64,000 nt of DNA from Coleofasciculus sp. FACHB-1120 (GCF_014698845.1 NZ_JACJTV010000008.1:124001-188000); one strand, 5' to 3'; numbered from the stretch's first letter, positions 19,801 to 29,618 are shown. Numbers and translations: made by a program. The notes: generated by a model from the sequence alone, not told the origin.

Positions 19801-20490
19801 GCCGACAGCAGCTTGGTTGAATGTCGCTTGGAATAACGAATCGCTTTCTCTATCTGCCTCTTGCGCTTGCCTACGGTTACTTATATCGGTAAATATGCCG
19901 ATAAAACCCTGAAATTGACCGTTTTCGCTAAAGATTAGATGGGTTCTAGCAGCTACCCACAGCTCTCGATTGTTTTTGCAACGCCAACGCCACTCGTGCT
20001 GTTCTTGGCTTCCCTGCTGCAATCGTTGGTAATACGACTTTACTTCAGAAACGTCTTCCTCAAACAGGAAATCGAATGCAGAACGACTCAGAATTTCCTC
20101 AACCGGATAACCGAGCATTTCGGCAGTTCGTTGGTTAACGTAGGTTGTTTTTCCCTCAGTGTTGATTATCCAAATGCCTTCACCCGTAGTATCCAGAAGG
20201 CGGCGATACATCTGTTCGTTTTGGCGCAGCGTTGCCTCTGTTTGTTGGCACTCATTGATTTCACGATGCAATTGTTTGTTGGCTTGCGCCAGTTCCGCAG
20301 TCCGGTCTCTGACGCGCTTTTCTAACTCTTCATGAGCTTCGTGCAACGCCGCCTCTGTTTGCTGGCACTGGGTTAAAGCAGCTTGCAATGCTTCTTTCGC
20401 TTTGAGAAGCTTTGGAGTTTGTACTTTAAGCCGTCTTTCAAACTCTCTAGACATTCTGCGCTTTAATCTGCTCATCATCATTAGCCGCAT
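16840..20490 (-). CDS. Multi-sensor PAS/GAF hybrid-less histidine kinase
   Basis: This 1216-residue soluble kinase has an N-terminal coiled coil (about 10-95), four PAS/PAC units (about 95-210, 220-335, 345-465, 470-595; three end in DITKRKQAE-like PAC tails) and a phytochrome-type GAF (about 610-800). A second GAF follows (about 820-970), then HisKA (H near residue 993 in [15 protein letters not shown]) and HATPase_c ([26 protein letters not shown]). The first GAF resembles cyanobacteriochromes ([39 protein letters not shown]), but the bilin cysteine before the His is a Tyr. No receiver domain and no neighbouring regulator were seen, so it is an orphan kinase. No membrane segment. Confidence 0.93.
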   Translation of the reverse strand: MRLMMMSRLKRRMSREFERRLKVQTPKLLKAKEALQAALTQCQQTEAALHEAHEELEKRVRDRTAELAQANKQLHREINECQQTEATLRQNEQMYRRLLDTTGEGIWIINTEGKTTYVNQRTAEMLGYPVEEILSRSAFDFLFEEDVSEVKSYYQRLQQGSQEQHEWRWRCKNNRELWVAARTHLIFSENGQFQGFIGIFTDISNRRQAQEADRESDSLFQATFNQAAVGIAHISLDGQWLLVNQKLCDIVGYTPEELRQRTFQDITHPDDLSADLENVRQMLASEIQTYSIEKRYIRKDGSHVWINLTVSLVREATGEPKYFISFIENINERKQAESSLAQSLKELSDIKFALDQAAIAVATDDKGTINYVNDKFCQISKYSREELIGKTHRLINSGFHSKEFFKNLWATISEGKIWQGEIKNRAKDGTCYWVDTTIVPFINDQGKPFQYLAIRFDITKRKQAEEALRQSEERLRLALEAAQMGIWDWNILTNQMTWTDNNEKLFGLAPGSFEKTYDAFLRYIHLEDRKFVHQAAIRALEENQGYEQEFRIVWPDGSIRWMMTKSQLLCNETGTAVRMIGTTLDITKQKLAQFALTQQTERQRLVAAIAQRIRQSLDLDEILKTTVTEVRELLKADRVIVCRFEPDWSGVVMMESVGSGWMSLQGTAISKPLGEGYVQRHQQGQIIAIEDIYTADLDRYHFDILAEIQVRASLIVPILQRGRDEIFTVAENTGVNAVFCTTSPAPVLWGVLCAHECSEPRQWQQLEIDLLTSLANQLAIAIEQSALFKQVQQMNSNLERQVQQRTTQLQKALGFDAVLKRITDKVRDSLDESQILQAAVRELGLSLNMSSCHASLYNLEQETATICYEYVSSMPSSKGRILQMTAFPEIYQPLRQGKHFQLCSFAANSIHGQAAMLACPMFDDQGVLGDLWLFHRPDYIFKKLEIRLVKQVATQCAIAIRQARLYQASLAQVQELEKLNQLKDDFLSTVSHELRTPIANMKMAIQMLKVSPPGERTQRYLQILQAECNRETELINDLLDLQRLAAASYPSFLATAIDLPEWLPNIVESFRSRIQEREQILQVDIPSDLPILVSELASLERILAELLNNACKYTPPGERIKVTARATSAMMQIKVSNFGVEIPPEELPRIFDKFYRIPRTDRWKQGGTGLGLALVQKLTQHLGGILRVRSASDETTFTLELPLTHPTSGNEKCGDG

Positions 20491-21404
20491 TGCAAAGTAC
20501 AGTGCTACGATTCGCTTCTTCTAGCTTCTTCAGCACGAATGCGATCGCTCACAAGTTTTCTGGACTGTAGAAGACCTTGAAGAAGCTACGCTCACCATTT
20601 TCCCGCTTCTTTCCGCTTCAAGATAGCTGATGCCGTATCTGCCGACCTAGGCTGTGCGATCGCGATCTTCTTTAGACCTGCTTCAGTCGGTAATTTCCTC
20701 CCATTCCATAGGCGGGGTTTTGTACCTAAACTCATTAGATACTGTAGAGCTTCAGTAGGGTTGCCCATTCTCGCTTTGGCAAGTTCTGCAATCATCTACG
20801 CGATTTTTTCATGAGTTCATATCAATGGTAACTCATCCGATTTGATGAGACTCAACTACGCTACCTAAATCATGTTTCCCCAAAAAAAGCGACTGGCAAC
20901 ACCCTTTAACCAAAAGTAATTATAACGATAGGTTAAAGGTATTAGGCGAGTGGCGTGGAGAGTGGGTCTCAATCGGTTCGGGATCAAAGCGATCGCTTTG
21001 ATGTTGAGTTGAGAATGAATACGACTAAACAACTTATTCCCCAATTGCCGCTATATACAACTAAACTGAGTTGCCAATCCTTTACTAGCTATTTTGCATA
21101 TTCTGTCAATAAAAAATGATAAGTTTTATGATCGCGATCTAGAAAGATTGATTGGGGCAAAAATTTTGTGAGTGCTTTAGAGGTATGTTATTCTAAACCA
21201 TCAACAAATCCAAGTTTCCTTGGAGTAGCAGTTCATCCTAAGAGCTTTTCAGGAACTCATTAAGCCGATTGACCTTGAGCCGTCTTAGCAACTCTTGGTT
21301 AAGCTGTATAGACAGCTATTGTAAAGGAAAGCTTACTGCAAGCATTTACTCCAAGAAAATCTGCTCAAGGGTTCACCCCTTTGTTTTGAGAAAGGAGTTT
21401 TCTG
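20491..21404. other. Long spacer between the histidine kinase gene and a small ORF
   Basis: The stretch carries several HIP1 or HIP1-like sites and only one weak reading frame (20592-20795, listed separately). From 20800 to 21404 I see no gene. The last bases, GAGAAAGGAGTTTTCTG, form a good ribosome binding site for the ORF at 21405. Confidence 0.5.
20592..20795 (-). CDS. Possible small protein, 67 residues, doubtful
   Basis: A 67-codon frame starts MIAELAKARMGNPTEAL and ends RKEAGKW. It is basic, soluble-looking and has no recognised domain. No Shine-Dalgarno sequence precedes the ATG. The composition is plausible for a protein, but there is nothing else to support it. It may be a remnant. 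Confidence 0.25.
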   Translation of the reverse strand: MIAELAKARMGNPTEALQYLMSLGTKPRLWNGRKLPTEAGLKKIAIAQPRSADTASAILKRKEAGKW

Positions 21405-21662
21405 ATGCCTAAGCAAATGTCCTGGTTGCCGAAGTCTGCGACGGATGATGAGAAGATTTTGTATTTGCAAAACCAACCGAATGAACCCTGGCGACCTTAC
21501 ACAGCCTTTCCACAATACGCTGTACCCGACTACCGCGAACCAGGAATTTCTAAGGGGTGGGCAACTTACCAAAAGCTAATCCGGACAGGCTGGACGTTGG
21601 TTCCTAGTGCAAAGGCACAGGAATTTTCTTTTATAAATTCCGAGCAAAGCGATAAAAGCTAA
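21405..21662 (+). CDS. Small hypothetical protein
   Basis: The 85-residue soluble protein is rich in W, Y and P (MSWLPKSATDDEKILYLQNQ, NEPWRPYTAFPQYAVPDY). The ATG has a strong ribosome binding site, AAAGGAG, about 9 bases upstream, which supports expression. I do not recognise a family. It stands alone between long spacers. Confidence 0.6.
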   Translation: MPKQMSWLPKSATDDEKILYLQNQPNEPWRPYTAFPQYAVPDYREPGISKGWATYQKLIRTGWTLVPSAKAQEFSFINSEQSDKS

Positions 21663-21762
21663 CCAGTAGACAAAGCAAATGCTACGTGTACAAATGTCTC
21701 CTAAAAATCAGCCTCTAGAGACTTTTTGCACGACAGGGTTGATTGATATCTAGGACGCTTTC

Positions 21763-21795
21763 TTAGCCCTCAATTGCTCAGGGATTTAGGGCTAA
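21763..21795. repeat. Hairpin TTAGCCCT/AGGGCTAA between convergent genes
   Basis: TTAGCCCT at 21763-21770 pairs with AGGGCTAA at 21788-21795. It lies between the 3' ends of the small ORF and the PrsW-like gene. The flanking A run, read from the minus strand, precedes the stem, so it is not a canonical terminator in either direction, though it may stabilise 3' ends. Confidence 0.45.
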
Positions 21796-21814
21796 AAAAG
21801 AGTTGCAGATGGCG

Positions 21815-22777
21815 TTAATTTCTTAATTGCTTTAATTGTTTGCGGAGTAGAGCGATTTCGGTAGTGTTACCGCTTTCTTCCCCCATTTTGAATAACTGAA
21901 ATTTCTTTTGAGCCAACTCAGCTGCGGTTTGGATGAAAGCGCGTTTTTGTTTGGGTGCTACGCGCAACCGCGCTAAGGTATTGGAACGCCTGTTACACAG
22001 TGCTTCGTAGTCAGCGGCTGAAATTACAGTTGGTACTTCGTCGCTAAGATAAGTTTTGAGCATTTCGCGATCGCGATCGGCGGCGACAAATCCTAAAACA
22101 ACCATTAAGGCTGCCAGAAACCCGTAATTCCACAGAGCGATCGCTACGGTCGCACCACCGCTGGCTTTTGCTAAAATTAGTGCGCCATTGTGGATTAAAT
22201 GGGCACTCATTGCCGCAATCAACCCGCCAGAGATTAGCAGTATTTTCGCAAGCAGGTTATGTCGATGCCGTGCCAAACCAAAACCTATTCCGGTGAGGGC
22301 TGTCCAAAAGCCGTGCATGAAGCCTAAGACGATGACACGCAGAAGCAGTAGCTGTCCCCATTCTTCCCACGTCTTTGTACCCAGCAAGTAGAGGATATTT
22401 TCTACATAGGCAAATCCGAAACCCGCCATCGCCCCGTAGACGATACCATCTACCCACCCATCAAATTCTCTGCGATACCACAGGTAAATAATTGCTACAG
22501 CAGCGCCTTTGAGGATTTCTTCGGTGACTGGCGCATTGACAGCAGTGGTGATGAATTGACCCCCAAGACTTTCCGCACCAAATATCAGTTGTATAGGTAC
22601 GTTTAAAATTAATTGCAAAATGATGCCACCAATCACTGCTGGCAGCGCCCCCCACAAAAATGCTGCAATCAGGTATCGTGTCGGTTCTTTTTCAAACCGA
22701 TCGATGCTAATCACGATGCGGATGTAAATAAATGTAGGAATCGCTATTAGAATGGCTGTGATTAAGAATCTATCCAT
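21815..22777 (-). CDS. PrsW-family intramembrane glutamic protease
   Basis: The 320-residue membrane protein has about eight hydrophobic segments in residues 1-245 and a cytoplasmic tail. PrsW/CPBP-type motifs are clear: EE at 86-87 (NAPVTEEILKG), YVEN with E126-N127 (GFAYVENILYL) and H155 (GFMHGFWTALTGIGFG). In Bacillus PrsW cleaves the anti-sigma factor RsiW; here no anti-sigma partner is adjacent, so the substrate is unknown. The C-terminal tail (about 250-320) is hydrophilic, RRSNTLARLRVAPKQKR. Confidence 0.88.
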   Translation of the reverse strand: MDRFLITAILIAIPTFIYIRIVISIDRFEKEPTRYLIAAFLWGALPAVIGGIILQLILNVPIQLIFGAESLGGQFITTAVNAPVTEEILKGAAVAIIYLWYRREFDGWVDGIVYGAMAGFGFAYVENILYLLGTKTWEEWGQLLLLRVIVLGFMHGFWTALTGIGFGLARHRHNLLAKILLISGGLIAAMSAHLIHNGALILAKASGGATVAIALWNYGFLAALMVVLGFVAADRDREMLKTYLSDEVPTVISAADYEALCNRRSNTLARLRVAPKQKRAFIQTAAELAQKKFQLFKMGEESGNTTEIALLRKQLKQLRN

Positions 22778-22818
22778 AGAGAGAGCTTTAATTTATTCGT
22801 TTATAACTTATTCCTCAG

Positions 22819-23703
22819 TCACTTGTCTGGTGCTGTTACCCAAAAGTAATCCGCGATCGCTGGATCGGTTTTTGCGGGATCTTCTTCAGTAGGATTGAGT
22901 AGAATCGAGCGCTGGATTATTTGATTGCCCAAGCGTCGAGCAACACGGCTGGGAATTCCGTAGCCGTAGACAAGATGAGCTTGCCCAACTAGCACAACGA
23001 CTTGATAATCTGGATGGGTTTTTAGAAACTGCGCGATCGCATCTGCCATTGTTTCATCCCACAGCACTTGAGCGATGAAAAATCGCTCAAAGTTAGCACT
23101 GGAACCATGCCCCGCTACTTGATGTTGTTGAAAAGCCTGTTGTACCATTTGGCGATATTCGGTATTATCGGTACGAATTTCAGCCTCTGCTGGAATATAG
23201 CGCCGTTCCGCTGGTTTTAGGCTTTCTAATCCTTGTCGGGCAACTTTGCGGGTGACTTCGCTCGGAGTATTTAAGGCTAAGACAGGCAGTTTCTTTTCCT
23301 TAGCGAAACCCAGAATTGGGGCATAATATTCCCAAGAAAAACCCCAGCGTTTTTCATATTCGCTTTGTTCGATTAACTGAGTTTCGGTTATCTTCCCCGC
23401 CAGATAGCGATCGAGTACGCCTTGATAGGGACGCTGGAACATTTCCATCGCGATCGCTACTTTCTGATTCCGCCGATAGAGTTCCTGAATAATCTCCAGT
23501 TGAGCTTGGTGATCTTCAGGGCTATCGTGGGTTTCCCCTAAATAAATGACGTTTACCTTTGCGAGTTGTTGGAAAACTTCGGGTGCAGTATAGCTTTGCT
23601 GCGTTTGAGGGCTGGAGATTGTTTGGGAATAAGCAGGCAAGGCACAGAGGAGGAAAATAAACAGCGACCAAGCGCAGAATTGGGTGAATGAGTATTTTTT
23701 CAT
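22819..23703 (-). CDS. ChaN-family (DUF399) exported protein
   Basis: A protein of about 294 residues starting at MKKYSFTQF (ATG 23703), with a signal peptide (WSLFIFLLCALPAYS, cleavage near AYSQ). The ChaN-like fold motifs are VIYLGETHDSPEDHQ, VAIAMEMFQRP, SWEYYAPILGFAKEKKLPVLALN, and near the C-terminus VVLVGQAHLVYGYGIPSRVARR. ChaN proteins bind haem and are linked to iron/haem uptake in some bacteria; in cyanobacteria the role is unproven. The upstream ATG (23742) would put 13 residues before the signal peptide, so I prefer 23703. Confidence 0.88.
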   Translation of the reverse strand: MKKYSFTQFCAWSLFIFLLCALPAYSQTISSPQTQQSYTAPEVFQQLAKVNVIYLGETHDSPEDHQAQLEIIQELYRRNQKVAIAMEMFQRPYQGVLDRYLAGKITETQLIEQSEYEKRWGFSWEYYAPILGFAKEKKLPVLALNTPSEVTRKVARQGLESLKPAERRYIPAEAEIRTDNTEYRQMVQQAFQQHQVAGHGSSANFERFFIAQVLWDETMADAIAQFLKTHPDYQVVVLVGQAHLVYGYGIPSRVARRLGNQIIQRSILLNPTEEDPAKTDPAIADYFWVTAPDK

Positions 23704-23768
23704 AAAGATATTGTGGCAGGAGAGCGTCCTTATCAGCGTCACTGCTGTTTACTTATTTGCAGCTACAT

Positions 23769-23800
23769 GAAAAACCCGTTCTCTTGGGGAAAACGGGTTT
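23769..23800 (-). terminator. Rho-independent terminator of ppsA
   Basis: On the minus strand AAACCCGTT pairs with AACGGGTTT (plus coordinates 23772-23780 and 23792-23800), and the stem runs into a T-rich end. It lies about 30 bases after the ppsA stop and separates ppsA from the ChaN-like gene. Confidence 0.85.
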
Positions 23801-23829
23801 CTTGACGTTCAGTTGTTGCAACGATTGAG

Positions 23830-26265
23830 TTAAACCCCTTCAACTTCCGCCACCATCAACAGCGTCTTCAGTACAGAATCCGGGTTTAAACTGATCGAAT
23901 CAATCCCCAACTCTACCAAGAATCGAGCAAATTCCGGGTAATCGCTGGGCGCTTGACCGCAGATACCGATTTTGCGATTAGTTTTCTTAGCGGCAGCGAT
24001 CGCCATCTTCACCATCCGCTTCACTGCTTCGTTGCGTTCGTCAAAAATATGCGCCACTAACGCAGAATCCCGATCTAAACCTAACGTTAGCTGCGTTAAG
24101 TCGTTAGAACCGATGGAGAAACCATCAAAAACCTCGGCAAATTCTTCAGCCATGATGACGTTACTGGGCAACTCGCACATCACGTAAACTTGCAAACCGT
24201 TTTTGCCTTGTTCCAAGCCATGCTTCGCCATCTCTGCTAACACCTTGCGCCCTTCTTCGGGAGTGCGACAGAAAGGAATCATCGGGATAACATTGGTTAA
24301 ACCCATTTCATCTCTTACCCGCTTCAAGGCTTGACACTCTAAGGCGAAAGCATCGCGATAGTTTTCATCGTAGTAACGAGACGCCCCTCGCCAGCTAAGC
24401 ATCGGGTTTTCTTCTTTGGGTTCAAATTGCCTGCCGCCCAAAAGATTGGCGTATTCATTACTCTTGAAATCGCTCATCCGCACGACCACCGGATTAGGAT
24501 AAAAAGCGGCGGCAATCCTTGCGGCTCCTTGAGCTAACTTATCCACAAAATATTGAGGTTTGTGTTCATAAGCTACCGTCATTTCCGCGATTTTTTCTTT
24601 AGCTTCTACATCCTCTAATTTGTCGTAATAAATCAAAGCTAAAGGATGGGCTTTGATATGATTAGCAATGATGAACTCCAGTCTAGCTAATCCTACGCCA
24701 TCATTAGGAATTGCTGAGAGACTAAATGCCTCTTCAGGATTTCCTACATTCATCATAATTTTAGTGCGAGTGCGGGGTAGGTTCTCCAGCGGAATTTCTT
24801 GAACTTCGTAGGGCAATAATCCCGAATAAACCCGTCCTTCTTCTCCTTCAGAACAAGAAACCGTAATTTCTTGACCTGTTTTTAAAATTTCCGTGCCATT
24901 TCCGCAGCCCACAATGGCTGGAATTCCCATTTCTCTGGCAATAATCGCCGCGTGACAGGTACGCCCTCCTTTATTTGTAATAATCGCGCTAGCTTTTTTC
25001 ATAATTGGTTCCCAATCGGGGTCAGTTTTATCAGTGACTAAAACTTCCCCGGCTTGGAACAACTCAATTTTGTTCGCATCGAGAATTACCCTGGCTTTGC
25101 CCTGACCGATCGCTTCTCCAACGCTACGCCCTGTTAGTAAAGGCACCTGTTGTGCCCCTACCAGATGATAGCTACGCAGGACTGTTTTACTCTTTTGAGA
25201 TTGCACCGTTTCCGGACGAGCTTGGACGATGAAAAGCTCATTAGTAACGCCATCTTTTGCCCACTCAATATCCATCGGCATATCTTTACCGTGGACATCG
25301 CTGTAATGATTTTCAATCAAGCAAGCCCACTCAGCGAGTTGCAAAATTTCGTCATCGTTGAGGGCGAATTTCCGTTGATCGCTTAAGGGCACTCGCTCAT
25401 TCTTAGTGATTTTACAGCCCCCCTGATCGCACACTAATTTGAATTCTTTGCTGCCCAGCCGTTTGTCAATAATTGGGCGAAATCCATCTTTTAAGGTGGG
25501 CTTGAAAACCAGATATTCATCAGGGTTGACTGCCCCTTGAACGACATTTTCCCCTAACCCGTAGGCGGCTGTAATTAAGGCAGCATTTTTAAAGCCGGTT
25601 TCGGTATCAATCGAGAACATGACACCTGAGGAGGCTAAATCCGAACGCACCATTTTTTGCACGCCGACGGAAAGCGCCACATCAAAATGGTCGAAGTTTT
25701 TGATGTGGCGGTAAGAAATTGCACGGTCGGTAAATAGGGAGGCAAAGCATCGATGACAAGCTGCCAAAACTCCTGGAGCGGTTTGAACGTTTAGGAAGGT
25801 TTCTTGTTGACCGGCAAAACTAGCATCGGGCAAATCTTCAGCGGTGGCAGAGGAGCGAACAGCTACATCCATGTCAGCGCCATAAAGCTTGCACATCTGT
25901 TGGTAAGCTGCGGTAATTGCTGTCCGTAGTTCCTCAGGGAAAGGCGTATGCATTAACAATGCTCGTGCTTTTTTCCCCCGTTCTCGCAGGTTGTCGAGGT
26001 CTTCAACATCCAAGTCAGCAAAGAGCGATCGCAGCTTGTCTTCTAATCCCGCTGACTGAATGAAATAGCGGTAGGCATACGCCGTTGTCGCAAACCCGTT
26101 GGGAACATTGACTCCCTGGCGGGTTAGCTGCTGAATCATTTCTCCTAAGGAAGCATTTTTCCCGCCTACCAACGGGACATCGATAATCCCAACTTCATCG
26201 AACCAGAGAATTAGCGATCGCTCTTTGGATAAGTGCAATGACCTTTCTGCCGCTGCTGTAACCAT
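23830..26265 (-). CDS. ppsA: Phosphoenolpyruvate synthase
   Basis: PEP synthase converts pyruvate, ATP and water to PEP, AMP and phosphate, a gluconeogenic step. The 811-residue protein has the N-terminal PPDK/PEP-synthase ATP-grasp domain (LVGGKNASLGEM, VRSSATAEDLPDASFAGQQET), the phosphohistidine swivelling domain (GGRTCHAAIIAREMGIPAIVGCG, His near residue 437) and the C-terminal PEP/pyruvate TIM barrel (FCRTPEEG, SIGSNDLTQLTLGLDRDS, ICGQAPSDYPEFA). Length is near the family norm of about 800. The ATG at 26265 is preceded by AAAAGGAGAAAAAGC, a good ribosome binding site. Monocistronic with its own terminator. Confidence 0.96.
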   Translation of the reverse strand: MVTAAAERSLHLSKERSLILWFDEVGIIDVPLVGGKNASLGEMIQQLTRQGVNVPNGFATTAYAYRYFIQSAGLEDKLRSLFADLDVEDLDNLRERGKKARALLMHTPFPEELRTAITAAYQQMCKLYGADMDVAVRSSATAEDLPDASFAGQQETFLNVQTAPGVLAACHRCFASLFTDRAISYRHIKNFDHFDVALSVGVQKMVRSDLASSGVMFSIDTETGFKNAALITAAYGLGENVVQGAVNPDEYLVFKPTLKDGFRPIIDKRLGSKEFKLVCDQGGCKITKNERVPLSDQRKFALNDDEILQLAEWACLIENHYSDVHGKDMPMDIEWAKDGVTNELFIVQARPETVQSQKSKTVLRSYHLVGAQQVPLLTGRSVGEAIGQGKARVILDANKIELFQAGEVLVTDKTDPDWEPIMKKASAIITNKGGRTCHAAIIAREMGIPAIVGCGNGTEILKTGQEITVSCSEGEEGRVYSGLLPYEVQEIPLENLPRTRTKIMMNVGNPEEAFSLSAIPNDGVGLARLEFIIANHIKAHPLALIYYDKLEDVEAKEKIAEMTVAYEHKPQYFVDKLAQGAARIAAAFYPNPVVVRMSDFKSNEYANLLGGRQFEPKEENPMLSWRGASRYYDENYRDAFALECQALKRVRDEMGLTNVIPMIPFCRTPEEGRKVLAEMAKHGLEQGKNGLQVYVMCELPSNVIMAEEFAEVFDGFSIGSNDLTQLTLGLDRDSALVAHIFDERNEAVKRMVKMAIAAAKKTNRKIGICGQAPSDYPEFARFLVELGIDSISLNPDSVLKTLLMVAEVEGV

Positions 26266-26860
26266 AGCTTTTTCTCCTTTTGTAGCTTTAGTCTAGCGAT
26301 GGCGCGGCTAAGAATGGGTAAATTAGATCACTTCTTCATTAATTTTGTAATTTCTTTGGGATCACTGCGAAATCAGCCGGTTTTGGTTATAATTTCCAGA
26401 GATTAAAGCTGCCAATTGGCAAAGATGGGAACTTTAAGTTTCCAGAATAAAGCTCAAAGAATTCAGGGTAAATACTTAGGGATCGAGGATAAAGGTAAAT
26501 AGAGCTTGTATACTTCACGCTTTTCCTTTCAGGTCTTTTGCCCTTTTATTAACCTATTCTCCATTTCTAGCTAAGTCCTTTTAGGCTGGGAATTGCTCTC
26601 TTGATTCCTTACGAAGGTAAAAAGCAAGACGATAAAAGGCTCTATATCTTCTTGCATGCACAAGGAAATAGTAGACCCAATGAAAAAGTTCCCCCATCTC
26701 TGTGAAGTTTAGGGGGCAAGGGAGAAGCTATTGTAGAGCAATAAAAAAGGGTCGGAAATCAGCTTGTGATAGGAAATTAGGAAGTCCCCAGTTCCCTATC
26801 ACCCAAGTACCACGTTTCTAATCTCCAGGCACTGGTATCAAACTTTATATCCGAACCGCC
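26266..26860. other. Spacer between ppsA and the first DUF2382 gene
   Basis: No gene was seen in about 595 bases. GTGATAGG (26766-26773) and CCTATCAC (26795-26802) form an 8-bp hairpin near the right end, without a T tract. The left part must hold the ppsA promoter. Confidence 0.5.
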
Positions 26861-27823
26861 TTACTTTCCATTAGACGATTGCTTGATTGAACAGCGATCG
26901 AACCATTCCTGGTATGTTGCCTGATGTTCTGCATCTTCGAGAATGATTTCTACTCGGACTTTAGCGCACCCATGACGACGCTGATGAGCGATCGCATCTA
27001 AAATTCGACTGGCTGTTCTCGGTGAATCAAATTCACCTGTGACTGTCAGCTGAGAGTCACTTGTAGATTTAGCGTTGAAATTAGCTGCTTCAATCAGCTC
27101 AAGATTAGGAATTTCTCCTTGTCCTAAATCAATTTCTGCAAGTTGTTTGTGTTCCGGGCTGACTTGTTCAACAATTAAAATCTCTCGGCGGACTGGCACT
27201 TCTACCATGCGCGTTTCGATTTCTTTGCGAACAATCACTTCGCCGACTTTATGTTTGTTGTTGTCAACGATTAGTCGCTCTTCTAGCAACCGAAAGATTT
27301 CTTCCTCGACAACTTCTGCCTCTGTACTAAAATTATTATAAGCATCTGCTGGCATACTATCTCGCTCCAGTTCTTCTGGGTGATTATTTAATTCATCAGC
27401 CGTTGGTATGGCAGAGGCAGTCGAGGCATCTGTTACTCCCCATGCAGTTGTACTTGAGGTAGGTGCAGTTTCTAAAAGCTCCCCACCCGTCGTTTGTTCG
27501 GATGGTACATATTCAGGCAAATACTGGGTTTCCTCTTTACTAAGAGCCACAAAAAGCGTTTTTCTCGACGAGTCAACTTGCTGAATATGCTTGCTTTTGA
27601 TGAGAAATAGAGGAGAGTTTTGATACAAACCCTCTTGAGATATAACTAAGTTTAGCTGACGCTCTGAATCAAGATTTACATCTTTCACTTTTCCTAACAG
27701 CAAGTTGTTCCGATCCTGGACTGCAAAATCCCTGAGTTTACTTTGCAATTTATTTAGCAAGACATTGATCCGCATATCATTGCGCCTTGCTCCTTGCCCT
27801 TGTCCCAACGTTTGATCGTTCAT
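26861..27823 (-). CDS. DUF2382 (YsnF/AvaK-like) domain protein
   Basis: The 320-residue soluble protein has an N-terminal PRC-barrel-like region (about 28-95, LLLGKVKDVNLDSERQLNLVIS), an acidic Ser/Thr-rich linker (about 105-175), a DUF2382 domain (about 178-240; RLLEERLIVDNNKHKVGEV, EIETRMVEVPVRREILIVEQV) and a further C-terminal domain (about 255-310). DUF2382 proteins are linked to stress response in cyanobacteria and other bacteria; the mechanism is unknown. It forms a same-strand group with the next two genes. Confidence 0.85.
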   Translation of the reverse strand: MNDQTLGQGQGARRNDMRINVLLNKLQSKLRDFAVQDRNNLLLGKVKDVNLDSERQLNLVISQEGLYQNSPLFLIKSKHIQQVDSSRKTLFVALSKEETQYLPEYVPSEQTTGGELLETAPTSSTTAWGVTDASTASAIPTADELNNHPEELERDSMPADAYNNFSTEAEVVEEEIFRLLEERLIVDNNKHKVGEVIVRKEIETRMVEVPVRREILIVEQVSPEHKQLAEIDLGQGEIPNLELIEAANFNAKSTSDSQLTVTGEFDSPRTASRILDAIAHQRRHGCAKVRVEIILEDAEHQATYQEWFDRCSIKQSSNGK

Positions 27824-28341
27824 TTCAAAACTTCCTAAATGATCTTGAATTAAAAATCAGTTTCTTCCCTTCCATTTATGAACGGGTGTTTATCAAAAAT
27901 AAAAAGTAAGTCCTTGTCCCCGAGGGAATTTTAGATTTCGGAGATTCGGGATTGGGCATGGGGAAAGGGAATCTCCGTCGGGAACACCTGCGTTTTGCCA
28001 GCACAGCAGTAAATCTTCGGTTGAAGTGAGCGACTCAGCATTTTCCCACCGAACAGACAAAATGCTGAGACGATTACAAATCAACTTACAAAATACAAAG
28101 ATGATATGACTCCTTCTCCATCAGTCTTTCAAAATTTGCAGCCCTTTTTCTAAAATCAAAGGTAAGCTAGCAAAAATTGAATAATAAACACCCATTATCC
28201 TTAAACGTTTTCAGTAGGTGAGATTAATTACTTTTAGGATGTGCTAGCTTTCTCGATCGCCCATACAGATATTGGGTTTTATCGTGTTTTCTCAAGCTAT
28301 GAACATCTTCAATTGAATCTCATTCACCCACTTATTGAAAA
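27824..28341. other. Spacer inside the DUF2382 gene group
   Basis: About 520 bases without a supportable gene. A HIP1-like CGATCGCC lies at about 28254. It is long enough to hold a separate promoter for the gene on its left. Confidence 0.45.
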
Positions 28342-28551
28342 TTAGTTCGTTGTATAATTTGCATCCATCCAACAACGAGGTAGGCTTTCTCCAGAAGGGA
28401 AAATCAATTCTTTCTTCTCAAAAGAAGCTTTCTCTTGTTCTTCCTGCCCTGCTTGATCTTTTCCGGAAACAGCATCCTGATTAGGATTGAACAACTCCTC
28501 AACATTAAGGATTTCTATCAAATCGCCGGTTTGTTTGTTTTTGAGAAACAT
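28342..28551 (-). CDS. Small conserved cyanobacterial protein
   Basis: A 69-residue soluble protein: MFLKNKQTGDLIEILNVEELFNP, an acidic/lysine middle, then KKELIFPSGESLPRCWMDANY. I recall similar small proteins (KxTGDLVE-LNVEELFNPF ... FPSGEPLPxCW) in many cyanobacteria, sometimes mis-named acetyltransferase; the function is unknown. It is flanked by two DUF2382 genes on the same strand. Confidence 0.65.
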   Translation of the reverse strand: MFLKNKQTGDLIEILNVEELFNPNQDAVSGKDQAGQEEQEKASFEKKELIFPSGESLPRCWMDANYTTN

Positions 28552-28703
28552 GAAGACTTTCTAAATAGGTTATCAAGTGCGAGGTAGTGGCCTTGAAAAT
28601 GCAAAGCTACTTCTAAAGGCGCAGGCAGAGCGAATAAATTGCCCTGCCCGCACGGTTTTTATTCGCTCAAATCAACTGATTTAACCGCTCGTTGGAGGGC
28701 TTA

Positions 28704-29618
28704 TTAGATCCGATCGGAAGGTAAGTTAGTAGGACGGTTGATTGTAGCTTGACCATCTGTATTCACATCTAACTCTTCACGACGAATCGTTTCTTCTGCG
28801 TTAACCGTTTCGTGGTCTACTACTTTCTTAACTCGGACTTCTTCCCGCACAAAAGCTTCTTTGTGGATGTCAGGAGTTTCTTCGTAGATTTCCATGCGGG
28901 CAACTTCCCCTTCGTGGAAATCAGCTTGACCAGGAGCAACAGGTGTTCCCGCATCTGCTGGAGTGACTCGTTCAATCACCACTCGCTCTTTTTCAACTGG
29001 CACTGAAACTCGTGCAGTTTCAGTTTCAATATGCTTACCAACTGCTACTTCCCCGGTTTTAACGCGAGTTTTGTTAGCAATCAGTCGCTCTTGATACAGT
29101 CTGAGAGTTTGATGATCGCGATCGTTGAGTCCGTACAAAGCTGGCTCTTGCTGATAGTTGTAGGTATCGCGATTGTAAGTGTCGTAGCTAGGCGTACCTG
29201 CTGCGTAAGAGGTATCAACAGGTGTTGCAGTGGTAGAGGTAGCAGAAACTCCTGTAGAAGGAGCGCGATAAACGCCTCTTACCCGTTCTTCGTAATCGTA
29301 ATCAGTGGCTGTCGCTTCATTAAATTCTGGTAAAGCTTCTGCTTGCTCTCTGGTCATCCCAATGGCATAAACCCGATCGGTGTCGTAATCAATTCGAGAA
29401 CGACCAATTGGCAGTAGAACTTTTTTGCCAAAAATCCAAAATCCTAGGTCAACAACTAAATACCGGAAGTGACCTTCCTCGTCAACCAGAATTTCGCTAA
29501 CCGTTCCAATTTTATCGTCGGTGCTACTTTCTGAATAGACCCCCATTCCATGAAGGTCATCTCCTTCAAAAGTCTCGCTGTAGTTTGGATCAAATTCTGT
29601 GAGTTTTAAAAGAGGCAT
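28704..29618 (-). CDS. PRC-barrel and DUF2382 domain protein
   Basis: The 304-residue protein has an N-terminal PRC-barrel (about 20-100; DKIGTVSEILVDEEGHFRYLVVDLG, KVLLPIGRSRIDYD), a Thr/Tyr-rich linker (about 115-160) and a DUF2382 domain (about 170-285). The latter contains the repeated GEVAVGKHIETETARVSVPVEKERVVIERV and VREEVRVKKVVDHETVNAEETIRREEL. Families of this type are general-stress proteins of unknown mechanism. It is the probable first gene of a minus-strand group with 28342-28551 and 26861-27823. Confidence 0.88.
   Translation of the reverse strand: MPLLKLTEFDPNYSETFEGDDLHGMGVYSESSTDDKIGTVSEILVDEEGHFRYLVVDLGFWIFGKKVLLPIGRSRIDYDTDRVYAIGMTREQAEALPEFNEATATDYDYEERVRGVYRAPSTGVSATSTTATPVDTSYAAGTPSYDTYNRDTYNYQQEPALYGLNDRDHQTLRLYQERLIANKTRVKTGEVAVGKHIETETARVSVPVEKERVVIERVTPADAGTPVAPGQADFHEGEVARMEIYEETPDIHKEAFVREEVRVKKVVDHETVNAEETIRREELDVNTDGQATINRPTNLPSDRI

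Noticed and set aside
27893-28084. 63-residue minus-strand frame in the DUF2382 spacer
   Set aside because: No ribosome binding site, odd composition and no recognisable domain.
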